From assembly GCF_947494015.1 (NCBI RefSeq), contig NZ_CANLTL010000009.1, forward strand, positions 62,001 to 126,000: a stretch of DNA of 64,000 bases, read 5' to 3'. A program made the translations under genes and the position numbers. Positions 40,575 through 48,691 of the stretch are shown piece after piece. Under the pieces are notes generated by a model, which searched no databases, was not told the DNA's origin, and saw nothing but the letters and a program-made list of their open reading frames with translations. Numbering within the stretch: position 1 is the stretch's first letter; every line of letters starts with the position of its first letter. The stretch comes from an uncultured Cellulomonas sp. Its GTDB lineage: Bacteria > Actinomycetota > Actinomycetes > Actinomycetales > Cellulomonadaceae.

Positions 40575-41366
40575 TCAGTGGGTGAGGATCTTGGACAGGA
40601 AGTCCTGGGCGCGGTCGCTGCGGGGTGCCGTGAAGAACGTCTCCGGCTCCGCCTCCTCGACGACCCGCCCCGCGTCCATGAACACCACGCGGTGCGCGGC
40701 CCGGCGGGCGAACCCCATCTCGTGGGTGACCACGATCATCGTCATGCCGTCCTGGGCGAGGGACACCATGACGTCGAGGACCTCGTTGATCATCTCGGGG
40801 TCCAGGGCGGACGTCGGCTCGTCGAACAGCATGACCTTGGGGCTCATCGCCAGAGCCCGGGCGATGGCGACCCGCTGCTGCTGGCCGCCGGACAGCTGCG
40901 CCGGGAGCTTGTCGGCCTGGTTGGCGACCCCGACCCGCTCGAGCAGCGCGAGCGCCTGCTGCTTGGCCTCGCCGCGCTTGACGCCCTTGGCCTTGACCGG
41001 CCCGAGCATGACGTTCTCCAGCACCGTCTTGTGCGCGAACAGGTTGAACGACTGGAAGACCATGCCGACGTCCGCGCGCAGCCGCGCCAGCGCCTTGCCC
41101 TCGGCGGGCAGCGGCTTGCCGTCGATGGTGATCGTCCCGGAGTCGATCGTCTCCAGCCGGTTGATCGTCCGGCACAGCGTCGACTTGCCGGACCCGGACG
41201 GACCGATGACGACGACGACCTCGCCGCGGTGGACGGTCAGGTCGATGTCCTGCAGCACGTGCAGCGCCCCGAAGTGCTTGTTCACGCCGTCCAGGACGAC
41301 GAGCGGCTCACCGGTGGCACGGGAGCCGGCCGGGGGCACGGCGGCAGCGGAGGAGGGGTCGACCAT
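40575..41366 (-). CDS. gluA: Glutamate ABC transporter ATP-binding protein (GluA-like)
   Basis: The 263-residue ATPase has Walker [10 protein letters not shown], the ABC signature LSGGQQQR, Walker [15 protein letters not shown] and the H-loop VTHEMGF. It energises the GluBCD importer. The ATG at 41366 lies six bases after TAGGTT (41378-41373, minus strand), so the operon mRNA is probably leaderless. Divergent miaB starts 100 bases away. Confidence 0.95.
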   Translation of the reverse strand: MVDPSSAAAVPPAGSRATGEPLVVLDGVNKHFGALHVLQDIDLTVHRGEVVVVIGPSGSGKSTLCRTINRLETIDSGTITIDGKPLPAEGKALARLRADVGMVFQSFNLFAHKTVLENVMLGPVKAKGVKRGEAKQQALALLERVGVANQADKLPAQLSGGQQQRVAIARALAMSPKVMLFDEPTSALDPEMINEVLDVMVSLAQDGMTMIVVTHEMGFARRAAHRVVFMDAGRVVEEAEPETFFTAPRSDRAQDFLSKILTH

Positions 41367-41372
41367 GCGCTG

Positions 41373-41427
41373 AACCTAGGTGGCGCAGGTTGCGTGTCGC
41401 TACCTGCGCAGGTCACGGAACCGCAAC
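41373..41427 (-). promoter_or_regulatory. gluA promoter with palindrome and possible GlnR half-site
   Basis: The -10 TAGGTT is at 41378-41373 (minus strand). Upstream are a perfect 12-base palindrome ACCTGCGCAGGT (41402-41413) and GTCAC-N6-GCAAC (41412-41427). The latter differs by one base from the GlnR consensus GTNAC-N6-GNAAC/GAAAC form. Nitrogen control of gluABCD is known in other actinobacteria; which regulator binds here is a guess. Confidence 0.35.
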
Positions 41428-41466
41428 GTGCCGGGCACCCACGCACGCCGCTTACCCTGGAGGGTG

Positions 41467-43212
41467 ATGGACACGATCGCTCCGACCTCCCCGCACGCCC
41501 CGACCGACAGCGGTCCGGGGGCCGCCGTGCCCGCACGCCCCGCGCCGGCGTCGGCGGCGTCGACGTCCAGCCTCACGTCGGCCTCCGCCTCGACGCGGAT
41601 GCCCCCACCCGGTGCGGTGAAGACCTACGCCGTCCGCACGCTCGGCTGCCAGATGAACGTGCACGACTCCGAGCACATGGCCGGCATGCTCGAGCAGGCC
41701 GGGTACGTGCCGGCCTCCGCGCAGGAGGCCGCCGCCGGCAGCGCCGACGTGCTGGTGATCAACACCTGCGCCGTCCGGGAGAACGCGGCCGGCAAGCTGT
41801 ACGGCAACCTGGGGCAGCTCGCGGCGGTCAAGCGCGGCCGCCCCGGCATGCAGATCGCCGTCGGTGGCTGCCTCGCCCAGAAGGACCGGGCCGGGATCGT
41901 CGACCGCGCGCCGTGGGTCGACGTCGTCTTCGGCACCCACAACCTCGACGCGCTGCCCGTGCTGCTCGAGCGGGCGCGGCACAACGAGGCCGCGCAGGTC
42001 GAGATCGCCGAGTCGCTGCAGGTCTTCCCCTCCACGCTGCCCACCCGGCGCGAGTCGGTCTACGCCGGCTGGGTGTCGATCAGCGTGGGCTGCAACAACA
42101 CGTGCACGTTCTGCATCGTGCCGCACCTGCGTGGCAAGGAGCGCGACCGCCGGCCCGGGGACGTGCTCGCCGAGGTGCAGGCGCTGGTCGACTCCGGCGC
42201 CGTCGAGGTCACGCTGCTCGGCCAGAACGTCAACAGCTACGGCGTGGAGTTCGGGGATCGTGGCGCGTTCGCGAAGCTGCTCCGGGCGTGCGGCACGATC
42301 GACGGCCTGGAGCGGGTGCGGTTCACCAGCCCGCACCCCGCGGCGTTCACCGACGACGTGATCGAGGCGATGGCCGAGACGGCGAACGTGATGCCGCAGC
42401 TGCACATGCCGCTGCAGTCGGGCTCGGACCGGGTGCTGCGGGCGATGCGCCGCTCCTACCGGTCCGACCGGTTCCTCGGCATCCTGGAGCGGGTCCGGGC
42501 CCGCACGCCGGACGCCGCCATCACGACCGACATCATCGTCGGCTTCCCCGGCGAGACCGAGGACGACTTCGCCGCGACCATGCGGGTGGTCGAGGCCGCC
42601 CGCTTCGCGTCGGCGTTCACCTTCCAGTACTCCCCGCGCCCCGGGACACCCGCGGCCGACCTGCCCGACCAGCTGCCGAAGGCGGTGGTGCAGGAGCGGT
42701 ACGAGCGGCTCCAGGCGCTGCAGGAGCGCATCGCACTCGAGGAGAACCGGGCGCAGCTCGGCCGGGCCGTGGAGGTGCTCGTCGCCGACACCGACGGCCG
42801 CAAGGACGGTGCGTCGCTGCGGGTGTCCGGCCGTGCCGCCGACAACCGTCTCGTGCACTTCGCCCTGCCCCAGGGCCTGTCGCCCGCCGGGTCGCGGCCC
42901 GGCGGGCCCGACGCCGCCGACGCGCCGGACCCGCGCCTGCTGCCCGACGTCGACCCGCGGCTGCCCCGACCGGGCGACCTCGTCACGGTGGCGGTCACGC
43001 ACGCGGCCCCGCACCACCTGGTCGCCGACTCGGCGCTGGCCGGAGGGCCGTACGCGGTCCGCCGCACCCGGGCGGGCGACGCCTGGGCGGCGCGGGGGCG
43101 GGCCCGCGCGGGCATCGGCGACGACGGGCACGGGCACGGCGGGCACGACGGTGGCGGGGCGGCGGCCGGCGGGCCGGTCGTCCTCGGGCTCCCGACGGTC
43201 CGCACGGCCTGA
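41467..43212 (+). CDS. miaB: tRNA-2-methylthio-N6-dimethylallyladenosine synthase MiaB
   Basis: MiaB methylthiolates i6A37 of tRNAs reading UNN codons; MiaA (45392) makes its substrate. The 581-residue protein has a ~50-residue Ser/Ala/Pro N-terminal extension. The MTTase domain starts [18 protein letters not shown] (first cluster cysteines), then come NTCAVRENA, the radical-SAM motif CNNTCTFC, and a C-terminal TRAM domain with a Gly/His/Asp-rich loop. ATG 41467 is eight bases and GTG 41464 five bases after TACCCT (41453-41458); GGAGG also precedes it. Confidence 0.95.
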   Translation: MDTIAPTSPHAPTDSGPGAAVPARPAPASAASTSSLTSASASTRMPPPGAVKTYAVRTLGCQMNVHDSEHMAGMLEQAGYVPASAQEAAAGSADVLVINTCAVRENAAGKLYGNLGQLAAVKRGRPGMQIAVGGCLAQKDRAGIVDRAPWVDVVFGTHNLDALPVLLERARHNEAAQVEIAESLQVFPSTLPTRRESVYAGWVSISVGCNNTCTFCIVPHLRGKERDRRPGDVLAEVQALVDSGAVEVTLLGQNVNSYGVEFGDRGAFAKLLRACGTIDGLERVRFTSPHPAAFTDDVIEAMAETANVMPQLHMPLQSGSDRVLRAMRRSYRSDRFLGILERVRARTPDAAITTDIIVGFPGETEDDFAATMRVVEAARFASAFTFQYSPRPGTPAADLPDQLPKAVVQERYERLQALQERIALEENRAQLGRAVEVLVADTDGRKDGASLRVSGRAADNRLVHFALPQGLSPAGSRPGGPDAADAPDPRLLPDVDPRLPRPGDLVTVAVTHAAPHHLVADSALAGGPYAVRRTRAGDAWAARGRARAGIGDDGHGHGGHDGGGAAAGGPVVLGLPTVRTA

Positions 43213-43294
43213 TCGCCCCGCCGACGGCACTGCGACCCGGCGACGGATTCGGAACGGCGACCACCGACGCGCACCGCACCCGCCGGCGGGACCG

Positions 43295-43804
43295 TCAGTC
43301 CTCGAGGCCGTCCGGCAGCAGCGTGTCCAGCACCGTGAACATCTGCACGCCCGTGCCCAGCCCGCAGGCGATCAGCTGGGCGAGCTGGGTGCTGGTGACC
43401 CCGTGCTCCAGGTCGACCGAGACCTCGCTGTACAGCGCGAGCTCCCCGTCCTCCTCACGTAGGTAGACCTTCGGCCAGATCCGCTCACGGTTCCAGTCGT
43501 TGACGGCCAGCAGCACCGACGTGCGCCGACTGGTGGGCAGCGTCCGCTGCCAGCGGCCACGGATCTGCAGGATCTCCCCGCGCTCGCCGAGCAGCAGGAA
43601 CCAGAACCGGCTCCCGTCCCAGGTGCCGGTCAGGTCGCCGTCGTCGTCCAGCAGGAAGCGGTAGCCCCGGCTGAGCAGGTAGGTGGCGATCCGGTCGCGG
43701 GTCAGCGGTGCGGCGCGCTCGCGCGAGGGCAGCGCCTCGTGCGGCTTCGGCCGGGCGTTGCCGAACATCCGCTGGATCCAGCCGGGCAGCGCGTCGGGGG
43801 TCAC
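43295..43804 (-). CDS. YbjN domain protein, second copy
   Basis: A 169-residue protein with a YbjN-like (type III secretion chaperone fold) domain. Its core motifs DDDGDLTGTWDGSRFWF, EILQIRGRW, RIWPKVYLREEDGELALYSEVSVDLEHGVT and QLAQLIACGLGTG are shared with the gene just upstream, so they are tandem paralogues. The GTG at 43804 overlaps the other copy's stop (GTGA). The molecular function is unknown. Confidence 0.88.
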   Translation of the reverse strand: MTPDALPGWIQRMFGNARPKPHEALPSRERAAPLTRDRIATYLLSRGYRFLLDDDGDLTGTWDGSRFWFLLLGERGEILQIRGRWQRTLPTSRRTSVLLAVNDWNRERIWPKVYLREEDGELALYSEVSVDLEHGVTSTQLAQLIACGLGTGVQMFTVLDTLLPDGLED

Positions 43805-44436
43805 GGGGCCGCCGCCGCCGGGTCGGGGTACATCTCGTCGATCGCGTCGAACAGCATGCTGCCGCTGCTCAGCCCGCAGTGCAGCAGCTGCGCGAGCTGG
43901 GCGTCGGTGACGCCGTGCTCGAGGTCGGTCGCCACCTCCGCGACGATGTGCACCATCCCGTTGTCCCGCACGCGTACGTACGCCTTGGGCCAGATGCGGT
44001 CCGCGTTCCACTCGTTGCACGCCTCGAGCACCTCCTCAAGGCGCTCGATGGCGACCTCGCGGTTCCACTGGCCGCGGATCTGGAGGATCTCGGACCGGTC
44101 GCCGAACAGGAAGAAGTAGAACAGCCGGCCGCGCCACAGGCCGCCGAGGTCGCCGTCGTTGTCGATGAAGTAGCTGAAGCCGTTGTCCTCGAACCACTCC
44201 ACGATCCGGGCGACGCTCAGCGGAGCGGGGACGTCGTCGTGGCCGCCCTGCGACGACGGCGCACCCGCGGAGCCGCCCGCCCGGGGCGCGCCGATCGGCT
44301 GCGCGCCGAGCTCGCGCGCCAGGAGCTCCTCGACCTTGGCCTGGAGCTCGTCGTCGTCGAGACCGGCGCCGGCGCGGTCACGGTCCGGGTCGCGTCCGGC
44401 CCACCATCCCCGGCGACCGCCCCAGTGGAAGCCCAT
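43801..44436 (-). CDS. YbjN domain protein, first copy
   Basis: A 211-residue paralogue of the following gene with a ~75-residue N-terminal extension rich in Gly, Ala and Asp. The domain carries IDNDGDLGGLWRGRLFYF, EILQIRGQW, RIWPKAYVRVRDNG and DLEHGVTDAQLAQLLHCGL. YbjN proteins of actinobacteria often flank miaB and miaA, but their role is unproved. The ATG at 44436 is six bases after TACTGT (44448-44443, minus strand), so the two-gene mRNA is probably leaderless. Confidence 0.88.
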   Translation of the reverse strand: MGFHWGGRRGWWAGRDPDRDRAGAGLDDDELQAKVEELLARELGAQPIGAPRAGGSAGAPSSQGGHDDVPAPLSVARIVEWFEDNGFSYFIDNDGDLGGLWRGRLFYFFLFGDRSEILQIRGQWNREVAIERLEEVLEACNEWNADRIWPKAYVRVRDNGMVHIVAEVATDLEHGVTDAQLAQLLHCGLSSGSMLFDAIDEMYPDPAAAAP

Positions 44437-44552
44437 CGCCGCACAGTACCTCGCACCGCAGCCACCGACCGCCCCGCGCCCCCGCGCGCCCGCCCGGCCG
44501 GCGTGGGGCCGCGGCGTCCTGCCGTCCCCACCACACCGGCTACCGTCGGCGG

Positions 44553-45395
44553 GTGCTCGCCATCGCCACGCTCGTGCCCGACACCGCCCTGCTCGTGCCC
44601 GGCGCAGCCGGCACCGCGGACGTCCTGCCCGACGTCCGGTCCGCCGCGCTCGACGCCGCCCGGGCGCTGGTCGCCGCCGCGCCGGCGCGGGTCGTCGTGG
44701 TGGCGCCGGGCGACGCCGACCGCATGGTGCCGGGCCCGCTGACCCCCTCCCTCGCCGCGGCCGGCATCGACGACGCCGGCCTCGGCTGGGGTGCGCCGGG
44801 CACCCGGCCGGGCACCGCTGCCACCGCAGGGACCACGCCTGGGTCGAACGACCGGCCGGCCGACCGGCCGACCGACCGGCCCACCGACCGGTCGACCGTC
44901 GTGCCGACCGTCGTGCACGGCGTGCCGGCGTCCGTCGCGCTGCTCCTGCTGGACCAGGTGGGCTGGGCCGGACCGGTGACCCTGGTCGAGGTCGCGCCGC
45001 CCGGCCACGACGCCGTGACCCGGGCACCCGGGCGCGCCGCGGAGCTCGCGGCCCTGGGGTACGGCGTCACCGGTGGCCCCGAGCGGGTCGGTGTCCTGGT
45101 CGCCGGATCCCTCAGCGCCCGGCGCGGCCCCGACGCCGCACTGGCCGAGGACCCGCGGGCCGTCGCGGTGGACGGCGGCATGCTCGCCGATCTCGCCGAC
45201 GCCGGGCCGGACGCCCGGCGCCGCCTGGCCGTCATGGCCCCGGATCTGGCGGCCGAGCTGGCCGTGACCGCGTGGGCGCCGTGGCAGGTGGCGATGGGCG
45301 GGATCGGCCGCGGCACGGAGGTCGCCGGGGAGGTCCACCACGTCGCGGCACCGCACGGCGTGACCCTCGCGGTCGTCACCTGGAGCCCGCGGTGA
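44553..45395 (+). CDS. Class III extradiol dioxygenase-like protein (Rv2728c type)
   Basis: This 280-residue Ala-rich protein occupies the place of Rv2728c before miaA. The fold resembles the catalytic B subunit of class III extradiol dioxygenases, but I do not see a clear full metal-binding set, so activity is doubtful. A tandem DRP(A/T) repeat insertion lies at about residues 98-112. The GTG at 44553 lies six bases after TACCGT (44541-44546). The stop overlaps miaA (GTGA), so miaA is coupled to it. Confidence 0.8.
   Translation: MLAIATLVPDTALLVPGAAGTADVLPDVRSAALDAARALVAAAPARVVVVAPGDADRMVPGPLTPSLAAAGIDDAGLGWGAPGTRPGTAATAGTTPGSNDRPADRPTDRPTDRSTVVPTVVHGVPASVALLLLDQVGWAGPVTLVEVAPPGHDAVTRAPGRAAELAALGYGVTGGPERVGVLVAGSLSARRGPDAALAEDPRAVAVDGGMLADLADAGPDARRRLAVMAPDLAAELAVTAWAPWQVAMGGIGRGTEVAGEVHHVAAPHGVTLAVVTWSPR
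44849..44898. repeat. In-frame tandem repeats of an ACCGGCCG-type unit
   Basis: Repeated CGACCGGCC/CGACCGACCGGCC units encode Asp-Arg-Pro-(Ala/Thr) repeats inside the preceding coding region, a likely site of slippage-driven length variation. Confidence 0.6.
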
Positions 45396-46363
45396 CGCAG
45401 CCACCGGTGGTCGCCGTCGTCGGCCCGACCGCGACCGGCAAGTCCGACCTCGGGGTGGCGCTCGCCGAGCGGCTCGACGGCGAGGTGGTCAACGCCGACG
45501 CGCTCCAGCTGTACCGCGGGATGGACATCGGCACCGCGAAGCTCCCCGTCGCCGAGCGCCGCGGCGTCCCGCACCACCAGCTCGACGTCCTCGACGTCAG
45601 TGAGGACGCCTCCGTGGCCCGCTACCAGACCGAGGCCCGCGCCGACCTCGCGGCGATCGCCGACCGTGGGCACCGCGCCGTCGTCGTCGGCGGGTCGGGA
45701 CTGTACGTTCGGGCGCTGCTGGACGAGCTGGAGTTCCCCGGCACCGACGCCGCCGTCCGGGCGCGGCTGGAGGAGCGCGCGGAGCGGCACGGCACCCGGC
45801 ACCTGCACGACGAGCTCGCCCGGCTCGACCCGGCAGCGGCGATCGCGATCGGGCCGGCCAACACCCGCCGGATCGTCCGGGCCCTCGAGGTCATCGAGAT
45901 CACCGGCCGGCCGTACACCGCCAACCTCCCCGAGCAGGTCTACCGGGTCCCCGCGGTGCAGATCGGGCTGGACTGCGACCGCGGCGTCCTGGATGCGCGT
46001 GTCGAGGTTCGTGTCGACCGCATGTGGGAGCAGGGGCTGGTCGCCGAGACGCTGCAGCTCCTCGCCCGGGGCATGGGGCGGACGGCCGCCCGCGCCGTCG
46101 GCTACGCCGAGGTGCTCGCGATGGTCCGTGGTGAGCTGGACGAGGCCGGTGCGCGCGACGCCGTCGTCGCCGGGACCCGCCGGCTCGCCCGCAAGCAGAT
46201 GACGTGGTTCGGGCGTGACCCGCGGGTCCAGTGGCTGGACGCCCGCGACCCCGACCTGGTCGACCGGGCGCTCGCGGTCGTCGCGGCCGCCGACCGTGCG
46301 CCGGCCGGGCAGCCGGGCGTCGACCCGGGCGACGCGGGACCTCGCCGTACGCTGGGTTCATGA
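45392..46363 (+). CDS. miaA: tRNA dimethylallyltransferase MiaA
   Basis: MiaA transfers a dimethylallyl group to A37 of tRNA. The 323-residue protein has the P-loop GPTATGKSD, the substrate stretch NADALQLYRGMDIGTAK, VVGGSGLYVRALLD, and TRRLARKQMTWFGRD. The GTG overlaps the upstream stop and its own stop overlaps the dapF ATG (ATGA), giving a coupled run of three genes. Confidence 0.97.
   Translation: MTQPPVVAVVGPTATGKSDLGVALAERLDGEVVNADALQLYRGMDIGTAKLPVAERRGVPHHQLDVLDVSEDASVARYQTEARADLAAIADRGHRAVVVGGSGLYVRALLDELEFPGTDAAVRARLEERAERHGTRHLHDELARLDPAAAIAIGPANTRRIVRALEVIEITGRPYTANLPEQVYRVPAVQIGLDCDRGVLDARVEVRVDRMWEQGLVAETLQLLARGMGRTAARAVGYAEVLAMVRGELDEAGARDAVVAGTRRLARKQMTWFGRDPRVQWLDARDPDLVDRALAVVAAADRAPAGQPGVDPGDAGPRRTLGS
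46348..46353 (+). promoter_or_regulatory. Internal -10 element for leaderless dapF
   Basis: TACGCT lies inside the last codons of miaA, exactly six bases before the dapF ATG. It may give dapF its own leaderless mRNA in addition to read-through. Confidence 0.45.
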
Positions 46364-47406
46364 ACGCGTCCGCGACCGCCCCGTCCCCGGTGAGCGGCAC
46401 GGTCGGCGGCACGGCCGGCGGCACGGCCGGCGGCGACGACGGCAGCCCGGACGGCCGGCCCGCGGGTCCCGCGACGCTGCGGTTCACCAAGGGGCACGGC
46501 ACCCAGAACGACTTCGTGCTGCTGGACGACCGGGACGGCGCCCTGCAGCTGACCCCGCGGCTCGTGCGCGGGCTGGCCGACCGGCGGGCCGGGATCGGCG
46601 GCGACGGCGTGATCCGGGTGATCCGCACCGACGCCGTCCCCGAGGGCGCCGCCCTGCTGGCCGAGGACCCGTCGGCGACCTGGTTCATGGACTACCGCAA
46701 CGCCGACGGCTCGGTCGCGGAGATGTGCGGCAACGGCGTGCGGGTGTTCGCCGCATTCCTCGAGCGGCTCGGGCTCGCCGAGGTGCCCGAGCGGACCGCC
46801 GACCGCCCCATGGGCGCGCTCGCGGTCGGGACGAGGGCCGGGGTGCGCTCCGTGCACCGGGAGACGGGCGGGCTGTACGCGGTCGACATGGGGCCGTGGC
46901 GGCTCGCGGGCGGTCCGGACGCCGCCGTCGCGGGCTTCGACGCCGAGGTGGCGGTGGTCGGTCTGGACGTCGTCCGGCCGGCGCTCAGCCTGGACCTCGG
47001 CAACCCGCACACGGTGCTCGCGCTGGCCGACGAGGGCGAGCTCGCCAGCGCCGACCTGACTCGCGCCCCGGACGTGCGCCCGGTGCCCCCGCACGGCACG
47101 AACGTCGAGCTCGTGGTGCCGCTGGGGGAGATCACCGCCGCCGGCGGGGACCTGGTGGGCCGGGTGCGCATGCGGGTGCACGAGCGCGGCGTGGGGGAGA
47201 CGCGGTCGTGCGGGACCGGCGCGTGCGCCGCCGCGCTGGCGGTGCGCACCTGGGCCGGCGCCGGTGCGCCCGACGTGTGGCTGGTCGACGTCCCGGGTGG
47301 CACCGTGCGGGTCCGCCTGCTGCCGTCGGGGAACGTCGAGCTGGCCGGTCCGGCGGTGCTGGTGGGGTCCGGGGAGGTCGAGCTCGACCGGCTGCCGGCC
47401 GACTGA
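46360..47406 (+). CDS. dapF: Diaminopimelate epimerase
   Basis: DapF converts LL- to meso-diaminopimelate for lysine and peptidoglycan. The two catalytic cysteines are in MCGNGVRVF and SCGTGACAAAL. KGHGTQNDFVLLDD and NPHTVLAL are also typical. The protein is 348 residues, with a ~40-residue Gly/Thr/Ser-rich N-terminal extension that precedes the usual start. It overlaps miaA by 4 bases. Confidence 0.96.
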   Translation: MNASATAPSPVSGTVGGTAGGTAGGDDGSPDGRPAGPATLRFTKGHGTQNDFVLLDDRDGALQLTPRLVRGLADRRAGIGGDGVIRVIRTDAVPEGAALLAEDPSATWFMDYRNADGSVAEMCGNGVRVFAAFLERLGLAEVPERTADRPMGALAVGTRAGVRSVHRETGGLYAVDMGPWRLAGGPDAAVAGFDAEVAVVGLDVVRPALSLDLGNPHTVLALADEGELASADLTRAPDVRPVPPHGTNVELVVPLGEITAAGGDLVGRVRMRVHERGVGETRSCGTGACAAALAVRTWAGAGAPDVWLVDVPGGTVRVRLLPSGNVELAGPAVLVGSGEVELDRLPAD

Positions 47407-47445
47407 CCGCGGAACACGAGACCACGGGCACGCGTTCCACCGCAC

Positions 47446-47799
47446 GTGACCACGGACCTCCGGCTGACCGCCGACGACCTGGGCGGGCCGCTCGGGCCGC
47501 GCGCCACGCTCGTGCAGTTCTCGTCCACCTTCTGCGCGCCCTGCCGCGCGACCCGGCGCGTCCTGGAGCGACTGGTCGCGACCGACCACGGCGTCGCGCA
47601 CGTCGAGCTGGACGTCGCCGACCGCGGCGACCTCGGCGAGCGGCTCGACGTGACGGTCACGCCCACGGTGCTGGTGCTGGACCGCGACGGCGTCCTGGTC
47701 CAGCGGGCCTCGGGGGCGCCGAGCCTCGCCCAGGCGCGCGCGGCGGTCGCGCGGGCGGCGGCCGTGGCGGACGACTCCCGACCGGTCAGGCGCGGCTGA
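47446..47799 (+). CDS. Thioredoxin-like protein (CAPC active site)
   Basis: A 117-residue protein with FSSTFCAPCRATRRVL, a thioredoxin active site of the form CAPC, and the cis-proline loop DVTVTPTVLVL. It probably reduces disulfides or acts as a periplasm-independent cytoplasmic thioredoxin; no signal peptide is seen. The GTG start at 47446 has no strong Shine-Dalgarno. Its 3' end overlaps the converging methyltransferase gene by 14 bases. Confidence 0.88.
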   Translation: MTTDLRLTADDLGGPLGPRATLVQFSSTFCAPCRATRRVLERLVATDHGVAHVELDVADRGDLGERLDVTVTPTVLVLDRDGVLVQRASGAPSLAQARAAVARAAAVADDSRPVRRG

Positions 47800-48517
47800 C
47801 CCGCAGCACCCGGAACCCCTTCGCGCTCGCGGCGCGCTCGACGGTCAGCTCGCCGAGGCGCTCGCCGGGTCCCGGCCCGGCCGCCGACCCCACCTCGTCG
47901 GTGAGGTCCGTCGCCGGCCCAGCGCCGACGAGCGCCTCGGCGAGCCAGCGCTGCAGCGAGTCGGCACCGAGGTTGCGCTGCACCACCAGGTGCGCCTGCG
48001 CGCCGGGTGCCAGCCGGGGCAGCCAGGCGACCAGCATCGCGTGCAGGGCCTGCTTGCCGACCCGGATGGGTGGGTTGGACCACAGCGCGGCCAGGGCGAC
48101 GTCGTCCGGCACGGCGTCGGGCGTGACGGCGCGGACCCCGGTCAGACCGAGCCGGTCCGCGTTGCGCCGCACGAGGTCGAGCGCGCGCTCGTTGACGTCC
48201 ACGGCCCAGACCCGCGCGTCCGGGGACTCCAGCGCCAGGGTGAGGGCGACCGGCCCCCACCCGCAGCCGAGGTCGAGCAGGTCCCCGGTCGACGGCGGCT
48301 GCGGCACGCTGCGCAGCAGCACCTCCGTCCCCAGGTCGAGCCGGCCGGGGGAGAACACACCGCCGGCGGTCTCCACCGTGACGTCACGTCCGGCGAGGCG
48401 CACGCTGAGGGTGCGGCGCTCGTCCGCGGAGGCCGGCCGGGCGGTGAAGTAGTGCTCCCCGGCGGTGCCGGGCCCCCCGGGGTCGTGGGCGACGTCGTCG
48501 GAGGGGTCGTCGGGCAC
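47786..48517 (-). CDS. Class I SAM-dependent methyltransferase (RsmC/MTS domain)
   Basis: The 243-residue protein shows the SAM motif LLDLGCGWGPVALTLAL, acidic VWAVDVNERALDL, and the base-methylation motif SNPPIRVGK, matching the MTS domain of RsmC-type 16S rRNA guanine methyltransferases. The exact target is inferred. I chose the GTG at 48517 because TAGGCT (48530-48525, minus strand) is seven bases upstream. A start at 48592 would add 25 residues upstream of that promoter. Confidence 0.9.
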   Translation of the reverse strand: MPDDPSDDVAHDPGGPGTAGEHYFTARPASADERRTLSVRLAGRDVTVETAGGVFSPGRLDLGTEVLLRSVPQPPSTGDLLDLGCGWGPVALTLALESPDARVWAVDVNERALDLVRRNADRLGLTGVRAVTPDAVPDDVALAALWSNPPIRVGKQALHAMLVAWLPRLAPGAQAHLVVQRNLGADSLQRWLAEALVGAGPATDLTDEVGSAAGPGPGERLGELTVERAASAKGFRVLRVSRA

Positions 48518-48691
48518 GCCCGCGAGCCTAGCCCGAGCCGTCGGCGGTCCCGAGCCGGGCACCGGCGCGGGACCGGCCCGGCGCGCCCGCACGTCGCGAC
48601 GGGTGGCGCGTCACGCTGCCAGCGAATTGCCTCGCGACCGTGGACGGCGCATGTCACGCTGGATCGCAGACCAGAGCAGAGAGAAGGACAC

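Noticed and set aside
43279-43290. CCCGCCGGCGGG palindrome between miaB and the YbjN genes as terminator
   Set aside because: It is only six bases per arm with no loop; at this GC content such palindromes are expected by chance.
44849-44898. CRISPR-like repeats
   Set aside because: The repeats are 8-13 bases without spacers, lie inside a coding frame, and no cas genes are present.
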